From contig SNVD02011590.1 in NCBI GenBank assembly GCA_013180625.2, positions 1 through 64,000 on the forward strand: a stretch of 64,000 bases of DNA, read 5' to 3'. Each line of letters opens with the position of its first letter. Within the stretch, counting starts at the first letter, position 1. The stretch is from Boswellia sacra (Eukaryota; Streptophyta; Magnoliopsida; Sapindales; Burseraceae). Below the pieces are notes generated by a model, which saw nothing but the letters and a program-made list of their open reading frames with translations, searched no databases and was not told the origin of the DNA. Positions 1 through 12,050 of the stretch are shown here, piece by piece. The position numbers were made by a program, and so were the translations under genes.

Positions 1-830
1 CACGAATTACATTGCGGCATTTTATTAAGAGAACATGTAAACAATCCACATTGTTTGGCAATATGAGCTAGGATATTTACATTAGGATGTCCTAGTCTCT
101 AATGCCATAACATTGAGGGAAAAATAACAACTTGTGAAGTAAATTTATTAGTCACACAAGAAAGTAAAGACATTGGTTGAAACTCTAAACAATTAGTCAC
201 TGTAACTAAGGCCTGAGCATTGGAATGAGAAGCTTCTTGAAAAACTGATTGTTTATTAACTTGTATAGAAGAGTTGAGCTTATAAAGTCCAAATTCAGCT
301 TTGCGTTCCAGTAGAATGACCACTGTGCTCTTGTCCTTAACAAAACAAACAGAGGAATGAAACTCTACCATCATAGAATTATCTCTAATTAGCTTAGAGA
401 TGCTTATCAAGTTCTTTGTGATAAAAGGAGTATGTAGCACTCTTTTTAAGCTTAGTGACCTATTCACCTGAGAAGTGCAGAATTTTGTATGTCCCATATG
501 TACAATAGGAATGACATTAGCATTGCCAACTCGAATGTTTTCTGATCATTCTATTCCTCTCGAATCCCCAGATTGTTTAAATTTTAGGTGATGTGATTCG
601 TGGCACCTGTGTCAAGGTACCATAAAGAATCTGCAACAGTAGTTGGTGAAGCAGCAACATAAACTTGAGCACTATTTCGATCTTGTTGAGCATTACTAAA
701 AGATCTCCCTGATGAGCTATCATATCCTTGATTTCCCTGAAAGGTTACATCAAATCTGTGAAAACATTTAAAAGCAACGTGACCAATTTTGCCACACAGT
801 TGAGACATAGGCCTGCAATGTGAAATTGGA
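1..830 (-). pseudogene. Ty1/copia gag-pol fragment (RE1/Tork-like)
   Basis: Minus-strand remnant of a copia polyprotein, running off the left edge. In element order: a gag zinc knuckle near 800-760 (LCGKIGHVAFKC), the protease site WYLDTGATNHIT near 620-585, a protease/GAG-pre-integrase stretch (RVLHTPFITKNLISISKL) at 497-99, and the start of the integrase zinc domain (RLGHPNVNILAHIAKQCGL) at 95-1. The first knuckle cysteine is replaced by serine (SQLC instead of CQLC). A frameshift separates the protease from 498 and a stop interrupts the WH-RLGH motif near 98, so it is not functional. Left of about 830 the match to copia gag stops. Lineage is judged from the DTGATNHIT and KNLISISKL motifs only. 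Confidence 0.85.
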
Positions 831-1985
831 TTATCCCTTAACTAAACAGGAAAGAGAGTCGACGTAGACACCACTAGTGAAGGTGATAATGAATCACAGG
901 ATCTAAAAACAAGTGGGAAATTTGTAACTTGTGGATTAAAAATTTTTACCTTGTTCTTAAATGGCTCATGGACTCAAGAACTTTTTTGAGAAGTCTTCAA
1001 GAAAGATTCATCTTTCTTTGGACTTACCAACAGCTTCCATAATCTTCTCCATGCCAAGAACTCCTTAAATAATGGCCCTTGAACCAAGCTACTTTATTTT
1101 TTATTTACCTGTAACAAGTAAGCTGTATATTGATAATATATAGATCAAAGTGCGTGGGCACTTTTTGTTTTAACCGGAGAATGAAGAAGACTCTTAGTAC
1201 TCCTTTTTTTCTGTAAAACCTTACGCACACCTCTCAAACTTGAAAGCGAAATAGCGTAAAATATAAAACCATCTCACGTCACTTTTTAAACTATGGATAT
1301 GATAAATTCATTTCTAATTTAAAATAAGAATTGGGGCTTAACTCCCACAAAAAATGGGATTCAACCCACTTAACATGTTAATACGTTAAATTGATTTTCA
1401 AAAACAATATTATCTCCTCCAAAATAAATTTAAATAAAAATTTGAAATAATATCCAATAAAAATCAGTTTCCACTATTTTAAATCCCCAAATATAATTAT
1501 CATATTTATTTTCTACAAATAAAATACTTTTATAATTGGGCTAGGAGAAGATGAAGTGGGCCTGGACTTAATCCACCCAATTGTATTGGGGATAAAAACA
1601 AAGAGTCCACTCTTCCTTTAGTCCAATATATTATAAAAAATAAAGCCCTTGTCGAGATAATATAGGCTTATATTATATGGCTCCCAATATTTAATTCAAT
1701 CCAAAATTACTACTTTGAATTAATGAATAAATATTAATTACAAAATCATTCTACTATAGATTTGCAATCGAACTTCAAATAATATAAACAATTTATGAAT
1801 TCTCAAATTAATTTTAGACAGATATTGTAACCCATCACACACTGATTATATATCATGTTTCTTTGTATAATTTTCATAATTTAATTGGTGTGAATGTTTG
1901 TCCAATTAAATGACATCTTTAACCTTAAGCCTACCAGTCACTTTATTGATCACCCTAACATAATCAAATATGAGAATATTCATAA
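831..1985. other. AT-rich spacer, no gene recognised
   Basis: No reading frame with recognisable coding content. The stretch around 1300-1700 resembles decayed transposon or LTR-type DNA, but no ends, primer site or target duplication could be found. Confidence 0.4.
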
Positions 1986-1988
1986 GAG

Positions 1989-2165
1989 TAGGCTTGGGCA
2001 TTTGGCCCATTGGGTCCGGGTCGGACCCCGGACAAATGAGGCGGGTCTTGAACGTCATTGGGGGGGGTCTAGGGCAAATTTATTTTACCCCAGTCGCGGC
2101 GGGTACGGGTACGGGTCCAACCTCTTGGACTTGTTGACCCGCCTCGCCCTGCCCCGTAAGATTTA
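1989..2165. repeat. GC-rich block resembling hAT subterminal sequence
   Basis: An abrupt GC-rich island in otherwise very AT-rich DNA. It begins TAGGCTTGGGCATTTGGCCC and continues with repeated GGGTCGG, CGGGTACGGGTACGGG and CCCGCC motifs. Plant non-autonomous hAT elements often carry such GC-rich GGGTCGGG subterminal repeats next to an AT-rich core, and the DNA to the right is AT-rich. No matching opposite terminus or 8-bp duplication was found. A short open frame across it (1894-2166) is an effect of the lack of AT-rich stops. Confidence 0.35.
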
Positions 2166-2362
2166 GAGGTGTATTTATAAAGTTTTAAAATTTTAGAACT
2201 GTTAAGTAATTTTTTGGGTTATATTTGTTAAACTTTTTACATATGTGAATTCTTAATAATTTTATAAACAATGCAAATACTTTAACAAAAGTTACATTTT
2301 AATTAATAATTAACATATTACAGTATATTAACATCAATTTAGTCATATTATAATGACAAAAT

Positions 2363-3271
2363 AAAATATTTGTATTTTATAGTAATTGAATTTATATAAT
2401 ATATATAATCTTGATATAGATTATTAAGTACTAATTAAATTATTGCAATATTAACAAGATTATTTTCAAAATATATACCTTTAATATTATCAATACATTA
2501 TTTTCTAAATATGTAAATAGAAATATGATAAAAATAATCTTATAACCTTAAATATATAATTTATCGTAATTTAAATTAATTAATTAAATTATTAATGTTT
2601 CATAAATATATATAATGCTAATTAATTGGTATATGCCAATCATATTATTACTATTATTAGATTGAAATTAAATCAACATGCTATTGAAAAATTATTTAAT
2701 TGTATTATCAACTATTTAAAAAATTATTAATTAACTAATTTACAAGCAATAATACACTTTTAACATTATTTCTAATAGAGTATGTAATATTATTACTAAT
2801 AAAATCAAATGGTAATTAAAATATTTGTATTTTGTAGTAATTAAATTTGTATAATATATACAATCTTGATATAGATTATTAAGCACTAATTAAATTATTG
2901 TAATATTAACATGATTATTTTCAAAATGTATACCTTTAATATAATCAATATATTATTTTCTAAATATGTAAATAGAAATATGAAAAAAATAATCTTATAA
3001 CCTTAAATATATGATTTATCGTAATTTAAATTAATTAATTAAATTATTAATGTTTCATAAATATTTAAAATGTTAATTAATTGGTATATGCCAATGATAT
3101 TATTACTATTATTAGATTAAAATTAACTCCACATGCTATTGAAAAATTATTTAATTGTATTATCAACTATTTAAAAGATCGTTAATTAACTAGTTTACAA
3201 GCAATAATACACTTGTAACATTATTTCTAATAGAATATGTAACATTATTACTAATAAAATCAAATGGTAAT
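2363..3271. repeat. Tandem duplication, 455-bp unit, two copies
   Basis: The segment starting AAAATATTTGTATTTT at 2363 recurs at 2818 and both copies run in register to AAATCAAATGGTAAT (2803-2816 and 3259-3271). By eye the copies differ at a few percent of positions. There is no coding content. It may be an internal duplication in the AT-rich core of the hAT-like sequence to its left; that link is inference. Confidence 0.85.
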
Positions 3272-4624
3272 ACACAGCCATTTTGATTTTAGTTTGAAGA
3301 TTTATTGTTTTGATGATTGTTAAAAAATAATTATAGTTATAAATGATATAATGAGAAATTGAGAATGAAGTTATTTGCAAAGATGTAAATGTTACAGAGG
3401 GACGAAGAGAACACTTTGGTCAAAGATTTAAGTGATCAATTACTTAGACAACTTAAGGAGAAATTTTATTAACTCCCAAAAGAGTCACAAAATTCCATAT
3501 TGTTATATTGATTAATCACTCTACCAAGATTCATATTTCCAAATTACGAAGGCTATTGAATGCATAAATTCTCACTCAGTAATTCAAAAAATGTTTTATC
3601 ATGGTATATGATTTTACAATAAACTCAGGGTTAAGAACATGAATATACCTAGTGCCTACTAAATTAAATCTGATTTATAATCAGTTCAATACTAACATTA
3701 GTATCAACGACTCACAGTTGAGTAATTAATCCAATTAGTTGTGACCTTCACTACGACTACCATAAATAAATTGTCCACTTTTATTTATAGTTGCGAAAGC
3801 ACCTTTGTGATTATAAAGATCTAGTATTAACACAATATAATCAATGAACCTTGTTATATTCAAATAAATAAATACACTCAAATGAATAAACATCAAAATA
3901 TTTAATTAATCAAACTGAAAAATGTAATACATAATTGATTTAGAATAGTATAATCCTAACAGCTAGTGCTATATATGAAATAACATAGTAGAAGCTGCAT
4001 AAATTAACATAGGTGCAATAAAAAAACTCAATTAAGCTAAAAGGGTAATTGAGAATCAACTGGGGTTTAATGAGAAACAATAGGGGTAACAAATTTTTAA
4101 TTGGATGCTAAAGAGTTAAAAAGTAGGGGCAAAAGAGAATATCTCTTTTGATATTAAAAATATGATTTTTGTTGTGTCTATTAAAAAAGCTCAAACCACA
4201 TAAAAAGTATATTAAGAAATACTTTTGATATTATAAAAGCTCTTTTGATAAATAGGGAATCAAAACAAATGTTTACTAATTAATCTTTTTGTATTGTTGA
4301 TGACCATTTAAATAAAAGCTTACGTTTAAAAAAAAACTTTATGTCTATTAAAGAAATTTTAACTTTGAGATAAAATAGTTTTTTTAATAAATTTTTAACC
4401 ATTAGATATAATTATTCTACTCTAAACTTTGTCATTCTTTCAAATTAAAACTCTATTTTATAATTTGTTAATAGATAATCAACCTTTTAACAAAAACTCA
4501 GTTCTCACAAATCATATCCCTATAAGTTGTAGACTTGTGAACTCTACTTGAAAATGGAATATATACATGTTCCAATCTTATGAAATGTTGGGTAATTAAT
4601 TAGGCTCCAATAGTAGAGACTTAA
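3272..4624. other. AT-rich spacer, no gene recognised
   Basis: No supported coding region, RNA gene or element terminus. Short open frames here have low-complexity AT-driven composition. Confidence 0.5.
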
Positions 4625-5347
4625 AGGCTGATTGTTTTTCTATCTAAAGTCTGAATTTATTATGAATCTCAATCTTCAGACTTTTTTATGATGATTGTTT
4701 TTGGGACTGAACACTTTTCTTAGAAAATTATGTCTAAATAGAAAAAACTATATTTTCTAACTTTTATCTGAATGGGAAAAGATCTGAATTGGATTATCTA
4801 TTTTTTATATTCTAATATACCATTGATTATTTTAATTAATTCATATTTTGTAAATTCTTTACATCTTCTCTTAATCCCTAACTCTTTTGCGAATGCAATC
4901 TTTGAACCCTTGAGCAACTGATCAACTCTTTCAAACATCAAATTAATCTTTTGTTTTTAATTATTCTATTGTTAAAAAATTTTTAAATACTCAATTGCAA
5001 TTTTTATTACATAGTAATTAAAAAATTTTCATATTATATGTAACACCGATTAATCAACAATATAATTTTTTTATGGCACTGTAATATTCTAATTTTGATT
5101 CTGTTGCATTGATTATTTACAAATGTTTATATAACATATAAAATCTACAATATATATAATACTAAATAAGGATATGTATGTCAAATTATTAGCTTTAAGA
5201 TATTTTTAATCATTAAAAATAAACAACTTACGACTTATTATCAGATCTTAAAAAAATAAAAAACAGACATATTATTTAGACATTTGTATTCAGGCTTATT
5301 TAGATTTTAGTCAAATTTCAAATTTAAGATAAAAAAACAATTGCCTT
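4625..5347. mobile_element. TIR-bearing non-autonomous DNA element (MITE-like)
   Basis: The left end reads AAGGCTGATTGTTTTTCTAT. The right end, reverse-complemented, reads AAGGCAATTGTTTTTTTATC, and similarity continues about 10 bp inward, giving imperfect terminal inverted repeats of roughly 25-30 bp around a 720-bp AT-rich core without coding capacity. Flanking sequences do not give a convincing target duplication, so the superfamily is left open (hAT or PIF/Harbinger are both possible). Confidence 0.5.
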
Positions 5348-6415
5348 CTTGGACAGCTCAACAGCTCGACAGTGGCTCGATTAAGCCAAAAACTCTCGTA
5401 GGCATCGAATAACTTCAACGGAATGGAGCCTAGCCCTTTCTCCTAGCATAGATCAGTCTTGAGAAAGACTGGCTTTATTCACCCTCTGGATAGCAGCTCT
5501 AATGGAAACCAAATACTTCTTGATATCTACGCCAGGGACTTCAATTCAACTGCTAATTCATATTTCTCTAGAATCTGACTCCATATTAATTACCTTTCAT
5601 ACACTGCATTTTATAAGATGTTAAGGTACCTGAGTTAAATTGAACTAACTGTCGCTTTTGTGAATCTTGCAAGTGTCAATTAAACAAAAAAAAAAGTTAT
5701 ATTTGACTCGGTGTTAACAAGGGCACATAAGGCTAATTATTGACTTGCTGCAGCCAGATGTGAATGAACAAGGATCTTGATGGTGAATTTTCAGGAGCTT
5801 ATAGATCCCAAAACCTGATTTTCCCAATTGATTCCGGGGATAAGATAATAAAATTACGCCAAACATACACTTGATATACACTTTTCACTCAGTTGTTTTA
5901 GATACAGTTTGCAGGTTCAGAATGCTTTAATTCACCTGTAGCTACAGGGTTCTTTTGTGAAAATTTCATGTATTCAGTGAGATCATAGTAATCCTTGACA
6001 CCAAGCTTTCCTATGTTATTTGCATTTCACAAATTCATCTATTGCAATTAGAAATGTACTCAGAAAGATCCTAAACAACTTAACTGTTAATCGATAATTA
6101 AAAAAAAAATTGTGGTTTCTCCATGCCATGCCAAATATAATTTGAAAATTTGAAAATTTGAAAATTTTCCCCTGTAATGCTATCTAACCAGTCTTTGCTT
6201 GTGATTATATCGTACTATCTCTGCCTTTTTTTTTTAATATATATCTTTAGGACCTTTTTTCTCCATCAATGAATTTTTGGAAAATTTCACACAATTGTGG
6301 ATTTCTTGGAATGCATTAATGAGTGGACGGTAAAGTTTGTGCAATTACAACTAGTTTATTAGATGATAGAATTGTACATGTTGGCAATCAAGATACCATA
6401 CCAGGGCTTCTTGTT
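5348..6415. other. Spacer downstream of the host gene, nothing recognised
   Basis: More balanced in composition than the surrounding AT-rich DNA, which would fit former genic or UTR sequence, but no protein family could be recognised in any frame. Confidence 0.35.
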
Positions 6416-6974
6416 TCATTGAATGGCACAAACGCAAGAGTTCCTTACTCCCTCAAGTTCCCCATCCTCTGATACACTGTTAATATCATTAAAAAAAAAA
6501 GAGTCAGAATAATATGAAACAATGTTTTGGCAACATTTAACACATTTAGATTTGGTAATTAAGTTACCTTGGTTCAAATTCTTGAACATGAGCAATATCT
6601 TTGCCAAGTGCATCAGGCCAAGTGACTTTCCTCCTTTCTGTCTTGGCTTGATTTCCCCCCATTATTGCTGTTGTTGTTTTCTTGAGATTACTCTTGAGGG
6701 TGGTTAGTTGAATGTGAGGCCCATTATTAGACCCACTGACTCTGTTGCAGCAACCGTTAATGCTCTTATTGTCATGACCTTGTGATTCATTATTACCAAA
6801 TTCTTCCATGACCCCATGATCTTTCTTGTCCGCTGCACCAAATCTCTTCTTGTTGTTGCTGCCATTGCTTTCTTCACCTTTGCTGTTAAAGTTCCTTGAT
6901 GGCGCATAGCAAGAGCACACCAAAGCAGTGCACCTGTTATGCCCCGCCGTCGCCGCCAGGAGTACAGACAACAA
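6416..6974 (-). CDS. Plant small protein of unknown function, two visible exons, C-terminal CaaX-like box
   Basis: Likely the only host gene in the window. Exon A runs 6974 to 6568 and ends AAG|GTAACTT. The intron is 6567-6477 and ends in a T-rich tract plus TTAACAG. Exon B is 6476-6416. Splicing across this boundary gives the continuous segment VQEFEPSVSEDGELEG, followed by a C-terminus ending CVCAIQ and a TGA. The segment RKVTWPDALGKDIAHVQEFE plus an acidic SED stretch and Cys-rich tail is, from memory, typical of short plant-specific proteins of unknown function. CAIQ fits a CaaX prenylation box with an extra cysteine two residues upstream. The middle is Asn/Ser/Lys-rich and probably disordered. 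The start is unresolved: position 6974 is a TTG, no in-frame ATG occurs before a stop near 7030, and an ATG at 7104 is in another frame. There may be an undetected 5' exon, or the gene is broken. Exon junction confidence is higher than start confidence. Confidence 0.7.
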
Positions 6975-8098
6975 GGTTAAGCACTCTCTATGACAATGCC
7001 CTTTGAATATGTGGACACCATAAAGCTATCAGTGTATTGGAGAGATCATCAAAAGATAGCATATGGTAAGAGTGTGCACAATATGTTAGCAATGTTGAGG
7101 CCATCTTTTAATGATTAAAGTTTGCTTTGTGCATAAGAAAGTAAGTAAAGTGGGAAGGTGGGGTTGTGCTGTGTCGGTTTTTTAGGTTGAGAAAAGATGG
7201 TATGCAATTGCAATCATGTTCCACTTCGGATTGTTTCCTTTTGCTTTTCCCTCACTACTCAATACTCATTAGTGTGATGAAATTAAGAATATATAAAAAA
7301 ATATTTCATATTGTTTGTGCTCTTTCAATTTTGAATGATTTGTAAATAGAGACTCAAATTAAGGATCTACTTGAAAACTAATTCAAATACTAAATAATTT
7401 AAATATCATAACCTTATCTGACAAGTCGATAGTTAGACACCAACACTTACAACTAATAGATCTTTTTAGATGAATCAGATGTTGTCGAGCATTAGTATCC
7501 GACAAAAAAAAAATTGTTGAATTATCGATTCATGAAATGGAGTAATGACCTCTAAATTTTTGGCGTTTGGATTATTTTTCAACTAATCCCTCAATTTTTT
7601 TCCTTTTAACTTTTTACTTTGTAGAGGGTTGTATTCATTGTTTCATATGGTTAGGGAGATGGGGCCATGCTATGCATGCCTTGACGCATCTAATATTTGA
7701 TTTGCTAGCTTTTCTCTGCCAGCCTTGCTTTCTATGGCATATATATGGGCTTGTAATAAGTAGGTGGAAAGACAAAGACAATTGTGGATAAAGGAAGAGA
7801 AAGAGAATTTATTCAATTGTAAAATCTTCTTTTTGTCTTACGGTGTGTTTTTGTTCTTAATTATCGTTAAAGTAAAATTAAGGACATAAACTAAAGAGTG
7901 ATTATTGCTCTAAAAATATTAGATAATTTTTGATGCATTAATTGGGGACTCTTTTTTTTTTTTTTTTGAAACTTTTAACACTAAGGATCATCTTTGTTAT
8001 ATATACTTTAAAACACACGTTAATATAAAAATTTTGTAACTGGAAATTTTCGAGTAAGGTATACAAGAACCGTGCCAAGAACAATATTGACAAGCATT
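6975..8098. other. Region upstream of the host gene; no second gene recognised
   Basis: Should contain the promoter and possible 5' exon of the minus-strand gene. No clear TATA box, first exon or other gene could be assigned. An open frame at 7567-7791 is rich in aromatic residues, has no recognised domain and looks like chance. Confidence 0.4.
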
Positions 8099-8439
8099 AC
8101 TCCTGTCACAACCCGCGCTCAATATAGTAATAATGCAGTGGAAAAGAACTTGTCAAGGGAACACAGTCGTCACTATGTCGAAATCCTCTCATAATCTTTA
8201 ACTAATCGATTACTTGAGGTATACAACAGCTAGTGAATATGAAACACAATAAGCAGCTAGAATTATAAAAATTGGCATAACACTCAAAACAAAACAATTA
8301 AAGCGATAACCATTTCAGAATATGACTACTATTAAATACTTATTCCATAAATCACCAATTACTGTTTATTTCTTGGTATACAAGCCACCAGTGCCCCTAC
8401 TAAGAAAGTCAGAAAATAGATTTCACTATTCAAAGATCG

Positions 8440-8625
8440 CGCCCTGCGCGAGGGAACTGGTGCAGCGACGCCAAGTTTCTGATTTTCAATCCGTTGTAGA
8501 TTTTAGTTTTGCGCTCCTGCGCCAAGGGAGAGGCACGCATGCGCCAACTCTCTATTCTCTCTTACTTGATTCAGTGCAAGTGGCGCTCCAGCGCGAAAGG
8601 TATGACGCAGCAATGCCAATTCTCT
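8440..8625. repeat. GCGC-type motif cluster within the solo LTR
   Basis: Several variants of a short palindromic core, such as TGCGCTCCTGCGCCAAG, GCACGCATGCGCCAAC and GGCGCTCCAGCGCGAAAG, spaced by tens of bases. Related motifs occur at 52090-52310 in the second LTR of this type. Confidence 0.55.
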
Positions 8626-9238
8626 GCCTATACTTCTATAGGTCCGTTAAAGATGAACTCCAGCACCATTTAATGGTGCTCCTGTCCAACCCTGTATCAT
8701 TGTCAGATTTCGTAGACCAATTATTTACTTATCTAGTCACATTTCTAATTCCATAAATACCTGTCTATGGGTAATCAAACATAGCTTTTTCATGTCAAAG
8801 CTCATCGCATATATCCATACATACACCCATTTATATACACAGGTCTCATTTACAAATAAACTTTCCACAAATCTAACACATCCTCATGTGCTCCCATAAA
8901 CATATAAATCATTCACACATGAGTTTCCACAAGCTAGCTACATTGTTCATATGGATATCCATTTCACATAATTTTGGAAGCTTCCACAGTACAGTTACAG
9001 ATACTTAGGAACAGTGCTCTCTAATCAAGGTAGGACTTTTCGTTTCACAGTCAGTTCCCATATATAGGCCCTAATCACTTTACCACCTATTGGCAGCTTC
9101 CGTAGGCAAGGCATTGTCGCAGTGAGAATTTATCACATTCTCACATCGTACGAATCCGCCATCACCCTAAAGGCGACAGCCATATAGTCCTGCTGGACTC
9201 TATCCTGCCCCACGGAACAGTACAGATACATTCAGAGG

Positions 9239-9494
9239 CCTACCCATGAAACAGCTCAAGGCTAGTCTGACAATCCAGGTGATACCGGGCCCATGCTACC
9301 GATTCTCATCTAGAGAAGCACATGGTCCAGACCTCCCCTCAAGCCATGAGAGTACGGGACAGTATGAATCCATTCAATTGCCTACACCTGAAATAGCACG
9401 AGGCTAGTCTGACAATCCGGGTGATACCGGACCCATGCTACCGAATCTCGTCTAAAGAAACACATGGTCCAGACCTCCCCTCAAGCTATGAGAG
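9239..9494. repeat. 142-bp-period duplication within the solo LTR
   Basis: About 114 bp starting CCTACCCATGAAACAGCTC at 9239 is repeated starting at 9381. Both contain GGCTAGTCTGACAATCC, GTGATACCGG and CACATGGTCCAGACC. The related LTR at 51644-54376 has only one copy (about 52890-53010), so this is a local expansion. Confidence 0.85.
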
Positions 9495-12050
9495 CCAAAT
9501 ATCCTAAGTTGTGGCATGCAACTCACATATATGTTTTCATATTCAGTCATATAAGTGAAGCTTTATATTAAGCTTTCACTCACATATCACATATCACATT
9601 TCAGTCACATAAATGAAGCTCTATGTCAAGCTTCTAACCCAATCACAACTTGTCACAATTCATTCACTATAATGCTAGCATTTAAAAGTATCACATTTCG
9701 CATTCGACATTCAATATATTCCCATGGGCTTGGCATGTAATTTCAAATTCATAATACATCACACAGTGATGCATGCCTTCACACATCAAAATATTGCAGT
9801 TCACTTTCATAATTGAGGTTCTACGTAGGCTTCGCATTAATCACATATACATTCGTAAATACAATAAGCCTACATATCTCATAAACACTTATGAATGTGC
9901 ACAATCTGCACATTGGCATCATTCTTACACGCATAGAAACCTATTGACTTCTTTATTAGTGCCAATCCTTCCATTACTTTTCGATGTATTTCAAACATAT
10001 CGTTGCACAACTATGTTCATATAACTGGTCTCATTCATTTTCCACTCGTACATATTCATGGAACTCTAAAACACATGGTATTTCATAGACATTCATTTGT
10101 CATGTCATCTACATGAGGAATCAGTATCCTAGAATGTTTGGCATGTATTTTATTCTTCATATACACACATCATTTCATTGGCAATGTTATTTAAGCCATA
10201 TCAAAACAAATTGACATATACGAGGGCACATTCACATTTCTATATCTCACACACACAGAATTTACACCAACATGTAACCCACATACAAAGTGTGTGAAAT
10301 CACACATTTTATAAATCACTATGAACGCCAATCAAATCATTTCTTTATATCAAGATCCATGTATTCATGGCCCCATACACATTCCATCCACACGACTCAC
10401 ATATATTCACAATCACAATCATTAAACACATTTCATTAATAGTTAACATCTGTTGTGTCCTCAGGAGGGTCTAGCTACTTACCTGATTAGCCTCGTCTCT
10501 TAATTTCGTTGTCCTGTATTTCTTGACAAGCAGTTGTTTAAAGTTCATCTCTTCTTCTTCTCCTTCCTCTCTGGTAACCATTGCCATAGTCATGACACAC
10601 TGATCAGTATCTATTTAGAATTCATTAAATCCCTTATAGGTTAACAATAATTCAACCAACCAATAACATCATTTATTAAACTCTATCACACACACATATT
10701 GGTTGGATTATTATAATAAGAGGTTATTCATTTCCAATCATCACCAAACTTCATGGAACTCAAATAGACATATATATTATAGTCCATGAATTTTATTGAG
10801 TCAACATAAGGTCATATACCCCTTGAAAATCCTTAATTTTATTCACACAGCAAATCTGTCTGCAGACCTCTCAACTGAACAGTGCAACTTTGAAGAATTT
10901 TATAAAATTCTACAATAATCAAATGTCTACCAAACTTTTCAGTCCAAAACTAGACACATATAAGAGTCATTATCCAAAAAATCATGATTTTCTGAGGAGT
11001 TTAAGTCAGTCAAATGAAATTTCCTCCATATGCTCTGTTCTATAAATTGTCATTCACAATTCTTTAAGTCCAGATTTGGAAATTCATAAAAATTCATACG
11101 CAACTCCAAAAATCATCAAAATTTACAGTCTAACAGAAAACATATCCAAGGATTTTCATATTAAAAATAAAGAAATTTAACAAAGATTTGCCCCCGCGAA
11201 GCGAGTTCATTCCCCATGGCCTGTTCTAAAACAGGGGAATTCACAATTTTGAACCAGAACTTCAAAAATTCATTACAATTCACACACTACGAAATTTTTA
11301 AGTGTTTCAAAATTTTATAAACTCCTTGATGTGTCTAGTTTATTATATAAAAATTTCAAAATCGGAAAGTGAACCTATAATTTATAGGATTTTTCAGACT
11401 AACCCCTGTTCAGCAAAGAGGCTCTGCAGGAATTTTACTCAATCATGTTTCCTACTTCACAAACATCATCCCTTCTCCTTCAATATACCATAACACACAT
11501 ATGATATCATGTTTTCTAACATGTACCATGATGTATATAACATAAATACAAGATTAATCATAGTAGAATCTAACATTTTCCTTATAGAATTTCATGGCTA
11601 GGCTCTAAAGGAAGAAGGAGATGATGAATTTACCTTAATTCCCTTCTAGCTTATTCAATTTTTCTTGAATTCCACAAGTGAAGAAAGCAAATTGGGAGAA
11701 AGAGAGAGGGCTGGAAACGTTTTTGTAGAGACAAGAAAGAAAATGAAATTTTCTAGAGTTCTCCCACATTTATATAGATAAGGATTGGGTGAAATTTCAT
11801 GTAAGCCCTCCATTTTCCAATCCTTTCAAAGTCACCCTATCAAAATTTTTAATTTGCTTTATCACCCTTACAATTATACAAAAGTACTAATAATTTAGAT
11901 GCTTAAACACATGGTAATTGTGGTTACACATACTAGGGTGTTACAACTCCCTTTTCTCCTTTTTTATATTCTTGATATTCCTTGTTTTGTCATTTGAATG
12001 TTAGGTTTTTCTTGTTGTCACCTGAACTCTACAACTATTAAACAAAATTC

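Larger units (their letters stand above)
8104..11945 (-). mobile_element. Solo LTR of a Ty3/gypsy element, 3.84 kb, TSD ACTCC
   Basis: On the plus strand it begins TGTCACAACCC (8104) and ends GGGTGTTACA (11945), a TG...CA LTR in reverse orientation (TGTAACACCC...GGTTGTGACA). The 5 bp on each side are identical: ACTCC at 8099-8103 and at 11946-11950. No primer site, polypurine tract or gag/pol sequence lies inside, so this is a solo LTR left by LTR-LTR recombination. It is related in layout to the LTR at 51644-54376: both carry the GCGCC-rich motifs, the AGTCTGACAAT-GATACCGGGCCCATGCTA segment and similar A-rich 3' halves. It is about 1.1 kb longer than that relative. A 144-codon open frame at 8322-8756 is not recognisable as protein. 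Confidence 0.9.

Noticed and set aside
2170..3300. AT-rich repeats considered as centromeric satellite or replication origin
   Set aside because: Only two copies of one 455-bp unit, no higher-order array; nothing in the sequence supports an origin.
7567..7791. 74-codon open frame MDYFSTNPSIFFLL
   Set aside because: No domain, no splice or neighbour support; composition typical of chance AT-rich frames.
8322..8756. 144-codon open frame on the plus strand
   Set aside because: Lies inside the solo LTR with TSD ACTCC; no protein family recognised and GC-rich LTR motifs explain the lack of stops.
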